Assembly: GCA_030407005.1 (NCBI GenBank)
Contig: JAUDYN010000010.1
Span: 1,798,001-1,862,000, forward strand
Reading direction: 5' to 3'
DNA length: 64,000 bases
Origin: Desarmillaria ectypa
Lineage: Eukaryota; Basidiomycota; Agaricomycetes; Agaricales; Physalacriaceae
The translations under genes and the position numbers were made by a program. The notes under the pieces were generated by a model, which did not search any database, had not been told where the DNA came from, and saw only the letters and a program-made list of their open reading frames with translations. Within the stretch, counting starts at the first letter, position 1; each line of letters begins with the position of its first letter. This document shows, piece by piece, positions 34,134 through 46,102 of this stretch.

Positions 34134-34580
34134 TGCTGACTTTGGAGGGAGAGGGAGGAATCGTAAAGAAGAGAGGGAATTGTTGTGAGTCAACCCAACG
34201 CTTAGTGCTTGGCGAAGAACGCATTTTTAAAGACTGGATTCCGTAAGGTGAAGGAATCAATGGAAAAGAGTGGCGCAGTTGATGCTGCAGTTTCCATGGC
34301 TGCCAGATCCCCTCAGCATGATCGTGTCATCGGAGATGTGGGATTCTCTGACCATGTTGGGTGAAGTAAAAAGGCCAGACGAAGAGATAAGATCCGCGCA
34401 GCGCATGGTGGCAGCGAGACAGATTGATGGGGGCGAAAATGTAATGATAATGTCTTTGGATGGGCATAAACATTCGTCCGAGGCTAGGAGATCTTTCAGC
34501 ATCTCTTTCTCTCCATTTTACTGTATGATCCTTATCAGTGTCAGAGAAAACTGCTGAGGAAACAAACAAAATTACGAAAG
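33518..34580 (-). repeat. Arm 1 of an inverted duplication (arm 2: 43870-44731)
   Basis: The secreted-protein gene plus about 450 nt of 5' flank recurs in inverted orientation at 43870-44731. Shared marks include the signal-peptide exon, the promoter word CTTTAAAA about 90 nt upstream, and a divergent short frame with 'GEVKR' and 'LDxxxHSSEA'. Confidence 0.75.
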
Positions 34581-36551
34581 AATGGAAGTTCCGAGCGAAG
34601 GCCGAGCTCTTTCTTGGCTCTCTTCAGTCCTCCATTTCATTCTCGTTTAGGCGAAACCGATTTTGGCGGAGTAAAGTGTTCACAGTAGCGGTATGAACAG
34701 CCAACAGCATGCAAAGCATCTGCTAATTACTTTCAGGATATACCATGGAACAGAAGAAGACGGATAAATAGACTTCAACCATCAGCGTAGATAGTGCTAA
34801 CAGGAAAGTACCTTCTTGTAGTCCGGGTATCATTGACGTGAAGAAATACACATGGTCACAAGTTGCCGGTAGCGGCTGTTACATTCATTCAGCCACAAGT
34901 ACGGCTGCATAAAGACATTGCATTTCATCGTCGATCGAGGCATCATCGCTTTGGCAAGAAAATAGCGGTACTTCTGTGTCTGCACATATAGTCAGCCTAA
35001 TAATCTCTCCGTTATTGGACAAAATGCACTATGCAGTAAGGTTGTCGGAGGGGTTTCCCGACAGTGACAGCCAATTCATCTAGGCACACGAGTTGCACGA
35101 GAAGGAAATTCTATTGCGAGCGGTGCGGCAGGCCTAGAAAAAGTGATCAAACTGACGACTATATCACGACAAAAAAGCACATTTATGCGTACCGAACACT
35201 TGTACTGAACTTTCGTCTCTAACAAGGTGTTAGATCCTATAGCCGGGTGCTATAGTCAGACCCTATGACCACTGAAAGGATAGAAATTGAGAACCAAGCC
35301 GCACCTCTGATCTTTTCGGGCCATTCTTGGAGTTGCAGATGTCGCGAAGCAAAATGGGACGTCTGTTTATTGCGGCTCGAGTCTCGACCTACAAGCTCGC
35401 CGCTTTGATGAGTAGGTATTTGACCTTACTGCGGGAAAGCGTCAAAACGTTCCCTGAAAAAAAGAAGGAATGCACGTGCTCGGACTGTGCTATGGACTTC
35501 CATCGAAAGAGGCAGACATTCCTATCTCCAAATCGTGCTAAGAGACCATTAGTATTATTCTAAGGAACGAAGGCAAAGACTCGCCGTGCTATCTGGCAAG
35601 ATCTACCCTGATAGTATCTGTTTCTCGTCGTCGGGTACGCTAAGAATGTCGTACAGCAGTGCTCCCATTGCGTGGACACAGAGCGGAATGAAGTAAACCT
35701 TCCAGGCCAGCCCTGAGGACTATATATTCCTTTGCTAACATCATGTCAGATAACCATGTGGACACCTAGTCGCGGTCTCACGATGGCGAGACCTGATGCT
35801 CCAGCAAGCTACCTATCCCAGTATAGTCATATAAAAGTCGAAGGGAAGGACGGTTCGAGATGGAACTAGAATGGGCAGCACATATTCAATTGGTCGTTCC
35901 CATGGTAGCGTTGCTGCAGTGTTGAACGCTCAAAACTTGCGCCTAAGCTCAACCGCCATATCGTTAGGGAGGTACTACGCAAGCTGAGGGTATGTGCCGT
36001 GCAAACAACAATGACCCGACTATGCACGTTCTAATGAAGGATCACAAAAACCTGACTACTCAGTATTCAGCAAGGAGATATAACCACCAGAAGCCGACCA
36101 GAAATATAAAGCACTTGCTGTTGGTTTGCCATTTGGGAATGTGCTTGGCTAGGCTTACACTACTATGTTCGGAGATAGTACAAACGAACTCTTTAATAAA
36201 AGGAAGGCTCCTAAACGCAATTAGCACCAAATAGAAGGCCACTGAATGAAGAGTAGCCATGCGTACCGTCTGAACGTCTTCGTGACATTGAACCGTCGCC
36301 GTCAGAGTCGAATACGCGTTAATTAAATTGATTTCAAAATGATTCCCAGCCCGGTTTATTCTTTTCCAGTGCTTGCCTTCGTATTAGCGATTGAAATCCA
36401 CAAAATCAACAACGTAAAATGATAACGTGGCTACCAGAAAATGTACACTAAGATAAAAAGAATGAGTAACCGACACGAAAAATATAAGAACACGTTCATC
36501 ACCAGAAAAAAAAACACGCCTACGATGATAAATACACAAAGACGAAGGCAA
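34581..36551. other. Gene-poor stretch
   Basis: No supported gene in about 2 kb; short frames only. Confidence 0.5.
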
Positions 36552-39288
36552 TCAATCAACGGGGACAATATCAAACGCTTCACTCCGCCAACCTTCACCC
36601 TGAATAACCAACTTTTCGCGTTCAGCCGTCTTGTTGACCCACCCAGCAGGATCACCTTCAGACGCCAACATAGAATCTCGTTTGTTCGCCACAACCTTGA
36701 ACTGCGACGTCGACGTACTAACCGTCGACCTAGCTTCATCCTTCTTCTTCTTGAAAACCTGAAACTCCCGTCAGTTTTATGCACAGGTACGAAAGAAGTG
36801 TCATACCTCCTGAATTGCATCCATCTTTCCTTTGCCGTCCTGTTCCTGTTCCTGTCTCACATCAACCAACACCCCATCAACGTACTCAAGACCCGTCCTT
36901 ATCGCATCTCCTACCACCTTCTCAATCTGCTTCCTCACTATAGGCAGGACAAAAGGTTTGATCGTCTTATATAACCAGTCGTGCTTGGAATTGCGTAGAG
37001 AGAATTTGAGCGAATCCACCTTGACATTGACCTTCTTGATGGTGAAGATCGATGTTGGGTCGGATTTAGGTGACGATGTGAGGTGCACGGTAGCCTGCGA
37101 ATAGATGTTACAACACAGAACAAAAACACGCTGGTGAGACTCACAGTCAGTCCCTGTCCGCCTAAGACAATATCTGCAAGTCCAGAATCTTTCCCCTTGG
37201 GTATCCCAGTCTTCTTATGGAAGTAGATAGCGACGTCCCGCAGGTCTGCCTGTATCTGAGAAAGCGTCAACTTGATCTCATGCCTGTCAATAAGGTGAGC
37301 TGAAGCCTCGAAAATACAACGAACACTCACCGGCTTTCCTCGGTACCTTCTTGGATGGCACTGTACGGAGAGAACGACATGTAATTGTGCGCCTCGATAG
37401 AGACGATGTTGGGGAACAGATTGCGACCACTAAGAGTAAGGTTTTCAACAATAATATCAACAGAATCATCCGTGTACTCGATTCTCGGAATGGGAATGTA
37501 GCCGACCTGGAATATATCGTTCAGAAGGATCATTAAGAGTAAAGAGTAGCCAGACCTTTTCAACAAACATCGGTATCACTATCCTGCGAATGTCGCCCCA
37601 AAGTTCGCTTTTGAATGTCAATGCACCGTCCTCAGCAAAGAGAAGATCCTTCATGAGTCGGGTCCATCCACCGGCGAATTTCCTGTTGGTAGGATCGTCT
37701 CCAATGCCATTCAACCAAGTGCCGACGCCGTTGAAAAGCCTATCAAAGTGCGCCGTATACTTGCCATCTGAGCCATAGAACACCTTGCCCCGATCGGTCC
37801 ACTTGCGTCCGTCAGACCCGGCCTGACGTTCGAGAATATATCCAGGCTTGAGGAGCACACTCCGTAACCACCCGGTACCTTCTCTGAACCACGCACGTAG
37901 CTCTGTATCGCGCTGAGCATCGTCGGCAAGCGCGTGGAAAGGATCAATGATGAGGTCCATCGACTGGCCGTTGGCGAAACGCTCCAGAATCGTGCGCAGT
38001 TGGCTGAGTGTCGATTGAAGTTGACTCTGGAACGGCATAAGAAAAGGATAGAAAGCAACAGTCGTTATTACATTTTTAAAGGCCCCTCCTGCTTCGCTCT
38101 GGGCATCGTTTACAACGTTTCTTCCATGGATTGCGTATTCCTCAACGCGGTCCAGCAGCCACCCCAAGGATTCCTGATAATCTTTGTGTTTCTGACACTC
38201 GACTACGACCTGTGCCAAAAAGCTCAGTACACTTGAACGTGATGTCGGGCACAAACTACCTTCTTTGCCCTCCAGATCCACTGCTCCCTCCTCTCCTTGG
38301 GGAAATAATCCTCGCTCAAGAACTGCTTGCCGTTCGACAGCTTCTCATTCGCACGATCCTTGTACTGCTGAGGAATCGCGTTCGAAATACCATTCTGGAT
38401 GCATCGTGAGCATACGATGAAGCACTGACGTGGTGTACCACAAACCTTTACTTTGCCCATAATACCCGAAACCTTTTTGTCTTCTTCATCGCTCGCATTG
38501 GCTTCAGCGTCAACAGACCTCTTGACTTCCCCAGGATCAACGGCGTCTGGCTGACTACTCACGCCGGGAAGTCGGGTTTCTAGCCTCTCCTCGTCGGGAA
38601 CAAAGTGGCCCTCAGGAGCACCCTCATCGACTTTTTTAAGTTGGTCGGCGCTGGGAGCGATGACCTTGGCTGCGAGATCTCGACCGACGACGCTGAAATC
38701 CTTGATGAGCTTCCGGAACTCGGAATTTGTCAGGACTAGGTTGACAAGTGTGCGAACATGGCGCGTAGCTGTGAGGCCGTGTCAAGCTCAAGCGCAGAGG
38801 ACAGGTAGGGTCGACACATACCTATATCGGCGTCCTCGTTCGCCTTCTCCCTGTCAACGCCTTGAACGGTCCTCAAATTGGTATCCGACATGTCCACTTC
38901 CCTCGTCTGCCATATCCAGTTTTGGATGAGCTCATCGCCATTCTTCTCCTGTATCATACTGCGCAACGTCCGGAGAATCTCCTGGATGTCAGCGACGAGC
39001 TTCTGGCCGTCCTTCGATAGCGTCGAGGTCTCCACAGGCGAGTGGTCGAGCGCGTAGTCGAGCCACGAGCTGAGTTGCTTGTTCGTTGGCAGCCGTGCTT
39101 GACGCAAAGCCTGAACGGTACCATAGAGCTTGATCTATACGCAATATTAGCGTATACAGTGTCCCGCCTAGCGCCAAACATACCTTCCTGTCGACGTCGG
39201 CATCCTTGGCGGCCTTGTCGACGGGGTCGATGACGCTGCCCTTCTTCGGGTGTGCACTGATGTCCTTGAGAGCGGGAGGCAAAGACAT
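36552..39288 (-). CDS. HAM1-like (former DUF4449) family protein, nine exons, about 800 aa
   Basis: Start is the ATG giving 'MSLPPALKDISAHPKKGSVI'; an upstream in-frame ATG at 39381 exists. Nine exons join cleanly across short GT..AG introns to a protein of about 800 residues ending 'GEGWRSEAFDIVPVD'. The N-terminal half has 'LRQARLPTNKQLSSWLDYAL', a hallmark of this fungal family, and helical segments ('SRDLAAK', 'FRKLIKDFSV'). The centre has an acidic linker (about residue 215-260). The C-terminal half has 'DPFHALADDAQRDTELRAWF', 'WGDIRRIVIPMFVEKVGYIP', 'YNYMSFSPYS'-type segments and 'WLYKTIKPFVLPIVRKQIEK', consistent with a lipid-binding-type C-terminal domain proposed for the family. It is the best preserved large gene in the window, with no duplicate nearby. 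Family name from memory; function not firmly known. Confidence 0.8.
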
Positions 39289-40174
39289 GATGGGGATCGA
39301 AGAGTCGACTCCTCCCTTATATACCCCCGTCGATGAGGTCGATCCATGGCGTGTGATGACGATGTCGACGTCATCATCCAACTTGCAAGGGATTAAGGTT
39401 AGGGGCGTGGCGCAAACTTGTCATGTCCATTTTCAGATGCGTTCGAAGGAGGGCAGTAGAGTGGACTGTCTGTCTAACCGCCCCAGTCGTTGCAAGCAGA
39501 GTGACGGTTACGATTCTAGGAGGACAGCGCCTGGGACCTAAAATGTATCAATACTACACGTATACAGTCAAACAAATGAAGACCTTACCAGACGGAAAGC
39601 ATTGGAAAGCAAAACGGGAACCGAGACTACTTCTCATCAGTATCGCTCCGCTGCATACTGCACGAGACACTATGGATCAGGACAACAGCCGTTCAGAGCC
39701 TCAAAGAAGGGTGAAGCCCGTATTCTGGAGGAAGAATGAAGACATTCCTCGAAGGAGATGTGGAAGAGGAACAACCGGAATTTCGATTTTGTTTGACTCC
39801 GGCATTTGTGGAAGTTCCGGGAGTTCCCGAAGTGTTCATGGCCCGTTCTGGACTTCCTTCTTCCTGACTTGCCTTGCGCTGAACTTTTGTTTGGTTGTAC
39901 CTCGTACACTATTGAGCATGGATTATAGAAATTTTAATTCATTGCTATCATTGGAAGAACCCCGTTTTTGCTTCATCACTAGTTTCCGAGGCAATTTACC
40001 GTGTCATACATGCTGTGGGTTGTCCACGGTTGTTACGCGTCCTTTTTTTTTTCTTTTTTTTTTTCCTTCATCGAATACGCTCGTCTCAGGTATTTTCTTC
40101 TGCTTGTCATTGACTCTTGACTACCGCGATTCACAGTTCCTCATAAATAATTCTGAAATCCTTCATACTTGAAA
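39289..40174. other. Spacer with T-rich tract
   Basis: Upstream regions of the two divergent loci. A long T-rich tract lies at about 40042-40065. Overlapping open frames (for example 39423-40172) show no recognisable motif. Confidence 0.45.
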
Positions 40175-40889
40175 ATGTCACCGGTTGCTGTTATCGCAGC
40201 CTACAGGTGACCCCCTCGTGCCTCTGACAGTCGGCATCCTTGACGCAGACACTTTACAGGTCTTGGATTAGGGTCTTGCACACTAGCATGATACGTTTCC
40301 TGACTCCTGCTTCTCCTTCCATCTGACCATCCCCAGTCGTCTCCTCGCTAAAGAAGGCTACATCCTTGTCCTCATATCTCGCGGTCCCGACTCTCTCGAA
40401 GTCCTCTCGAACGAGATCAACACCACTGGTGGGACCGCCACCTCATTCCCCATCTTATCGCACAGCACTGTTGACATCAACATTGCCTTCACTCAGATCT
40501 AAGTCCACTACCAAGGCAACCCATTTGCATCATTATCTTCAGTGCAGGGCATGGCATCTGGAAACCACTCCTCTCTATCATGTCCGAGGATGTCCAAGCC
40601 ATGACGCAATCAAATATCGAAGGTGCTTTCGCATTGTCGAAATTTTTTATTCGGGCATTCCAGCGAATCAAATCGACGAGAAGGGGAAGGGAAAGTCGCT
40701 GAGCTTCACGGGAGCCACTGCGAGTGCGAGATGGAAGTCATCGCCAGTAGCTGGGAAGCACACTTTGAGGGCGTTGCCGCAGCGTCCAGCAAAAGAGTTC
40801 GACAAGCATAACATTCATGTATCCCGTATTTTGTTTTGGTTACTGACCTTGCGGGGTAGGTAATCATTGATGGTGGCCTCCTGACCTAG
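40175..40889 (+). pseudogene. Short-chain dehydrogenase/reductase, decayed
   Basis: Starts 'MSPVAVIA', then after an intron 'GLGLGS' (the remains of the nucleotide-binding TGxxxGxG turn). After a second intron comes 'RLLAKEGYILVLISRGPDSL', followed by 'NEINTTGGTATSFPI', all typical of SDR enzymes. A TAA interrupts the frame at about 40502, then 'MSEDVQAMTQSNIEGAFALS' and 'KGKSLSFTGATASARWKSSP' lie in different frames. The last exon after an intron reads 'VIIDGGLLT' and stop, again a normal SDR end. One stop and two or more frameshifts make it a pseudogene. Confidence 0.75.
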
Positions 40890-41972
40890 CTATCACGATG
40901 GCATCGTAATGTTATCAAGTGCGACAAAGCGAAGATCTCACATTGGGGGCCGGATGCTCCTTTTCTTCGGTTTCTTGTGTCACACCACAGCAAGGCGGAC
41001 CTTCAAGAATCATTGAATGGATAGCAGCATGCAATCGTGTTGCCGATGAGCAAGTCGTCCTCGTTTTAATACTTTCTTTTATCCAACGAAACTCGTGGTG
41101 AGCTACTTGGCTTTACTTTTTGTTCCCTTCGTCCGGGGCGCATCTAAGCTCAATTCCTACCATGAATCCCGGAAAATACAGAAACAGATAGAGCAAGAAG
41201 GTCCAACTGCTCCATCTTACTATCATTATACTCATATGTACTGTCGTCATCATCAAGTTAACGATCTGTCGATGCTAGCTTGACTTCGTTCAGTCACCTG
41301 CAGTCCCGTTGCTTGACGGCCTGTTTACGCAGGGTTTGCTTGCCTCTGACTATGCATAATCGGAGAGTGGATCTTTGGTTCTACAACTATATGTCCATAC
41401 AGAAAACTGCATAAACTGCAAGTTCTTTCCTTATTAACAGAGCTATCCTCTATTATGATAATTATCCATGGAAGAACCGAACAATCACACTGTGACACCC
41501 TTCTGATCAAAATCAGTGGCCTTCAGACATCCCATCAAGTTCAGAGCAATGTCCGATGCTAAGAGCCTTCCCCAAGCACAGCAGGACTCGGACTTGCTAT
41601 GCCCTGTGATAGCCCACCACTGCATCACTTGCCAGTAAGGCCCTCATGCTGGCCAATATTGACGATGAGCCTCATAGGTACCCATCAGAACTTTCAAAGG
41701 TACATTTACCCTCTAGGTTGACCGTATTGCTGAAGAGGGTTGTGATAGCTTCAAACACATGGAAAAACGAACCCTCGTATCCGTACAGGTGTCAAGGGCC
41801 TATTCGTAAATGCCGAGATCAATTTCAATATCGCGCAGCGGAAAAAGCAATTACCGCCACATACTAATCATTCACACTCGCGACCATCGATTATTCTGTT
41901 TCATCCCATCAATAATAAAGACAATGTCTGCTCCCCAGTCCATCAACCACTTCGGCACATTGACTTCCCCCA
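40890..41972. other. Intergenic, nothing recognised
   Basis: No supported gene; short frames only. Confidence 0.45.
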
Positions 41973-43101
41973 ATGCTACGCGCCGGCGCCCTCCTGCTTT
42001 CCTTCGTGATACGTTTCGCCTTTGCGAGCAGCGCGGTGCACCAACGCGACCTGAACCTCACAGCTCAAGAATCTGGTCTCAGGTTCGATATACCTAACCT
42101 CATCCGACCTCAAAGCACCACCGTATCCCGACCTTCAATCCCTTCTCCATGCGTACGGTACACCGGCAGCGGCAAGGAATGCACTGCTTCCATGGATGCA
42201 GTCAACGTCACCTTTGCTGACTGTGACTCGCCGTATACGATATGTCATTGCAGCGATGCCAACATCACACTGGACGATACAATCGATGCCCTTGCTCGTA
42301 TTCCTGTGGGTCTGCGAAGGCACGTTGGGACGGTGATGGTCATGCCGGGTAGCAGCGCGCACGCGTATACGTACACAAACAATGGGGAGATACACTTCTT
42401 TGGAGTGTGCAGCCAACGAACTTGGATACACGAGGCGCACTTTTAGATCCCGTTTGCGGGGCTACACTGATTCGTAATGAGCAGTCTACGCATGCTGCCT
42501 CAGGAGCGCTGGGGATCAAAGCTAGTGGATCGTGGGAGGAAGCGGTATCCAACGATACCTGTGTCCCTGATACTTACGCGAGGAGTAATCTCGCTGAGGT
42601 GAACATCTAATCTTAGATGCTCGTCTCTATTTTTTTTTTGGCTCACTGCCGTTGCAGGACCTCGCGCAGATGAGCGTGCTCAAAGTGTATTCACTGCTCA
42701 ACAAGAATGTACTCCCCCCGGGATTCACGACCGATTGCGTGTCGAATCAATGGGCCTTTTTGGATGGGCTTCCCCTATACAATCCGGCTACGCTATTCGG
42801 AGGTTCGTGTTCATTTGAGCCAGATAACGCCGAAGCCCTGTGAGTTTTTCATTTATGGTCAACCACGGATATTATTTACTCGATATTTAGACATAACATT
42901 GCCCCTCCTACAACGACCATGGCCTCAAGCCCATCAATGACCAACGCAGTATTAGCCTCTTCCGGGTCGACCGTGTCAACAGCATCCAGGCCGGCTTCCA
43001 CTACTCCGTTGATCAATTCTTCAGGTCATCCCGGTGATACAATAAGGATATATGCTGCGCTCGCATTGCCTTTGTTCTTATTCCTTCTCCAAGAGGTCTA
43101 A
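41973..43101 (+). pseudogene. GPI-anchored zincin-like protein, frameshifted in its HExxH site
   Basis: Exons 41973-42598, 42658-42839 and 42891-43101. It begins with a signal peptide (MLRAGALLLSFVIRFAFA). The middle reads 'VRYTGSGKECTASMDAV', 'IGTVMV'-type and 'HAYTYTNNGEIHFFGV' segments leading to 'WIHEAHF' and a stop at 42444-42446. One frame over, coding continues with 'LDPVCGATLI', 'SWEEAVSNDTCVPDTYARSN', 'DLAQMSVLKVYSLLNKN'. Fungal relatives known to me read HEASHxFD here, so about four nucleotides are missing inside the zinc-binding motif. The end is Ser/Thr-rich followed by a hydrophobic tail ('AALALPLFLFLLQEV'), a GPI-anchor signal. If the lesion is real the product lacks its metal site and anchor. 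Family assignment (secreted zincin-like, Con-13-type) is from memory. Confidence 0.65.
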
Positions 43102-43869
43102 TCGACAGCCGTTTACTTTTCTATTCCTCTATTTAGGGTGCCTTCTATTGTTGCCATCTTGATAACGATCAAACTATTGCCTTCTTTCTTTCCATGAAAC
43201 TCGTTTCCACAGGCATTCGTTCCCCTTGGACGATTTCATGTCAGCTTTCAAAAGTCCGAACGCCTGCTGGAGTCAAAAATTTGGACCACGCAGTCAGCTG
43301 AGGTTTGCATATGCACTGTCGATGAAAAGGTTTCTACCAGGGTACGTGACCGAATGGTCTGCCAATGTCGGGTAATCGTCACTTTAGGCAACACGGCATA
43401 ACGGCGAGTTTTATTCCAGTCGAGGATCTAACCTTAGATCGTAGGACTGAGTGCTATCTTTGTAGAGGCGAGGTAACCGGTCTGTGCCTTGGTCATCCGG
43501 ATAACATTACATATGCTCCTGTCGTCCACTGTGTGATAAACAGATTCGCCACCATGGCTGCCGCCAACTTTTAGCGGATGCTTTGTCCGGCTGAAGTATT
43601 TTCTTGGACATGTATTTTCCGAGATGACGTTATCCGGCCTTCAAGAATGTAGTGCCTTATCACTACATTTCGCACACGTTTTGATCGAGATGCCGTCTCT
43701 GTGAGTTGTCGCTTCAATTATGCATGACATATCCTGACCATGAATAGCAGACACACACATATCTATCTACGATAAAGAGGCCATCGATTGAGAACAATAC
43801 CTTGACCGGGAACGCTGCTCTCCGTTGAAACTGGGTTCTTCTCAGTGGGCATGAAATGGAAACAAGCGA
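43102..43869. other. Intergenic, nothing recognised
   Basis: No supported gene. Confidence 0.45.
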
Positions 43870-44731
43870 TGCTTGGTCGGATTATCTAATCTCTCGTATC
43901 CAGGCTTTTCATTCGACGCTTTTCTCTCACTCTGATACGAATCATACAGCGAAATGCAGAGAAAGAGACACTGAGAGGTCTCTTAGCCTCAGACGAATGT
44001 TCGTACCTATCCAAAGACGCGACTATCGTATTTTCGCCGCCGCCACCAATCTTCCACGCTGAAATCGTGTTTTGATCTGACCTTTTGACTTCGCCGAACA
44101 GGGGCAGATAATTTTGCATCGCCGGTGACACGGACGCGTTGAAGGGACCCGGCAGTTATGGAAACAGCCGCCTCATACGTGCCTCATTTTTTCCTTGGTT
44201 CCTTCACATTACGGAATCCGCAGTCTTTAAAAGCGCATCCTTAACCAACCAAGCATTAACCGTTGGGTCAGTTCACAGCTGCCTCTCTTTACAATTTCTC
44301 CCTCTCGGACCTAAGTCAACAATGTTAAAGCTTGTCTGGTGGCCCTTCATCATCGCTTATGCCTCTTCAGTCGTGTTGGGGAAGCTCGTCGTCGACACGC
44401 CATACGTTTCTACATTACCGCCTCTGTGCGCGGCTTTGTTTCTAACGCATCTTCTAAGTATGCCATCACGAAAGGTGGGACCACCACGTTGAGCTGTTCA
44501 AGCGGATCTAGTGAGTATACATGGCTCAAACTTCCAGTGACCGGTACTGACCGAGCGAGCGAACGTTGCAATATTAGTGGCCATTCAGCTCCGTTGAGAA
44601 TGGTAAGTTTCCCAGTCGTCAGCAACACTCATACTGACGCGTTATTTTGTTTAGGTACCCGAGTTTCAGTAACAGTACACGATGCAAACGGAGAGGTGAC
44701 TCACTCTGCGCCTGTTACTGTTATTGTCTGA
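43870..44731 (+). repeat. Arm 2 of the inverted duplication (arm 1: 33518-34580)
   Basis: Carries the broken secreted-protein copy and its 5' flank in the opposite orientation to arm 1, 9.3 kb away. The region between the arms includes the HAM1-like gene. Confidence 0.75.
44322..44731 (+). pseudogene. Small secreted protein, broken copy
   Basis: Paralogue of the minus-strand gene at 33.5-34.1 kb. The signal peptide (MLKLVWWPFIIAYASSVVLG), first intron and 'YAITKGGTTTLSCSSGS' exon are kept. Between 'actgacc' (about 44552) and 'gagcgagcgaacg' about 290 nt present in the other copy are missing, including its middle exon. In the next exon CAG of 'QYQWPF' has become TAG (about 44573). The last exon, 'TRVSVTVHDANGEVTHSAP' to VIV, is intact. 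Two independent lesions make it a pseudogene. Confidence 0.8.
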
Positions 44732-46102
44732 GGGTAAGTGTTGTTTGTGGGTATGGTCTCATGACTAACGATCCAGACCTTGCTAGCGTGCTAGCATGTC
44801 AAAACATACTGTACCGTTCTTCGTATTTTTTAGGTTCTGTTCTATTTTACAGACAGTAATCGTTCTATCTGTAACACACGAATTATTCCTTCCTTCGTTT
44901 CTTACCCTTCTACACCTGACGGACACCTTGCGTTGTGCTCAGACCAATTATAGTTCCTTCAGCTCGCCGTTCGTATTAAAGTCAACTGGATAATTGTCTT
45001 TATTTTCGTTGGTATTCTTCTCAATTTCCCGCAAGGACACAGGCAGTGCCACCCCCGCTTGGAATCGACCGCACAACATTTGCTTTTCAAAAGGTCCTAA
45101 AGGTTCAATTGACGTGACGCATACATGATTGATCAGTGAAAATATTTAGTAGTAGTACTTCAGCTCAATGCTACACAGATCTACCACTATCTAGTACTTA
45201 ACCGCTCCGGCGCGTCAGGCGGGGAAATTGGATGACTACGGGGATCAAATGGAGTATGCACGATATGTGTCGCAGGATGCAGAGCTCAAAAGGAATTCCT
45301 GGCTGAGCAAACTGACCAGCTATACCAATGTAGCTCTGTCTGCATATCGGGCACTGTAGGCTCAATTCAGTTCTTTATGAACGACATTCGGATTTGCGGT
45401 GCTTTGGGTGGGCTTCATTGCCAGTTAGGTGTGCAACCCGGTAATGATACCTACCTACCTAGGGCTGTCGAAACCTCTACCTGAAGATAACTATATTTAC
45501 AGAACCTACACAAACCTAATGAAAATTCTCAGTTTGTCTTGCCTTCGCGATGCCCATTTAGGCTGACCGCCTTGTCGCTTGGTAGCCTTCGTAGATACTC
45601 GAGTAATGGGCGCGAGGAAAAATGTGAGCTGGGGGTAGAGCGAACTTTCCCCCACTTCCAGCCAGAGCTAGTTGTATCATTTAGTCAGGAAATCTCGAGT
45701 GAACCCTTTGTGTGATTAGGCCTTGCCGCTTACCGGCCATGCTTAGTTACGCCGAATTACCCCTTCTAGAACTTTCTGGAAGAAACCCAACAATTACATC
45801 TAGAATTTCTTTGCAAGATGAACGATACAGTTCTACAGTCCCGGCTAGCTGGTAAGTCTGTTTCAATATTAGGTTGTATAATTTGGGTTGACACCATTTT
45901 TTTTTTCACAGGCGAATTCCACTAGGCACCTTGAGGCCATTCTATTATTCTGATTCTGTCAACGGAGATCGTCGTCCGCCACAAGTAATCCAGCATTATA
46001 TCCTCGCGCTCGCACTCGCCCTCAGTCGAAGAGGATGTCAATTCACTACTTAATCAGCTAGCCGGAGCGATTAAATACGCAGCCGCCCGCCTCGTCAGTC
46101 AT
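44732..46102. other. Intergenic, promoter region of the GH78-like gene
   Basis: No supported gene. A TATA-like ATTAAATA lies near 46068-46077, about 30 nt before the ATG at 46103. Confidence 0.45.

Noticed and set aside
36441..36974. 177-codon plus-strand open frame
   Set aside because: It lies antisense to the last exons of the HAM1-like gene, whose spliced reading is clearly coding.
39289..39381. Upstream in-frame ATG of the HAM1-like gene (39381)
   Set aside because: The family-like start 'MSLPPALK' at 39288 is better placed; the extension shows no conserved feature.
40042..40065. T-rich tract as a promoter or terminator signal
   Set aside because: A homopolymer run alone does not support a specific element.
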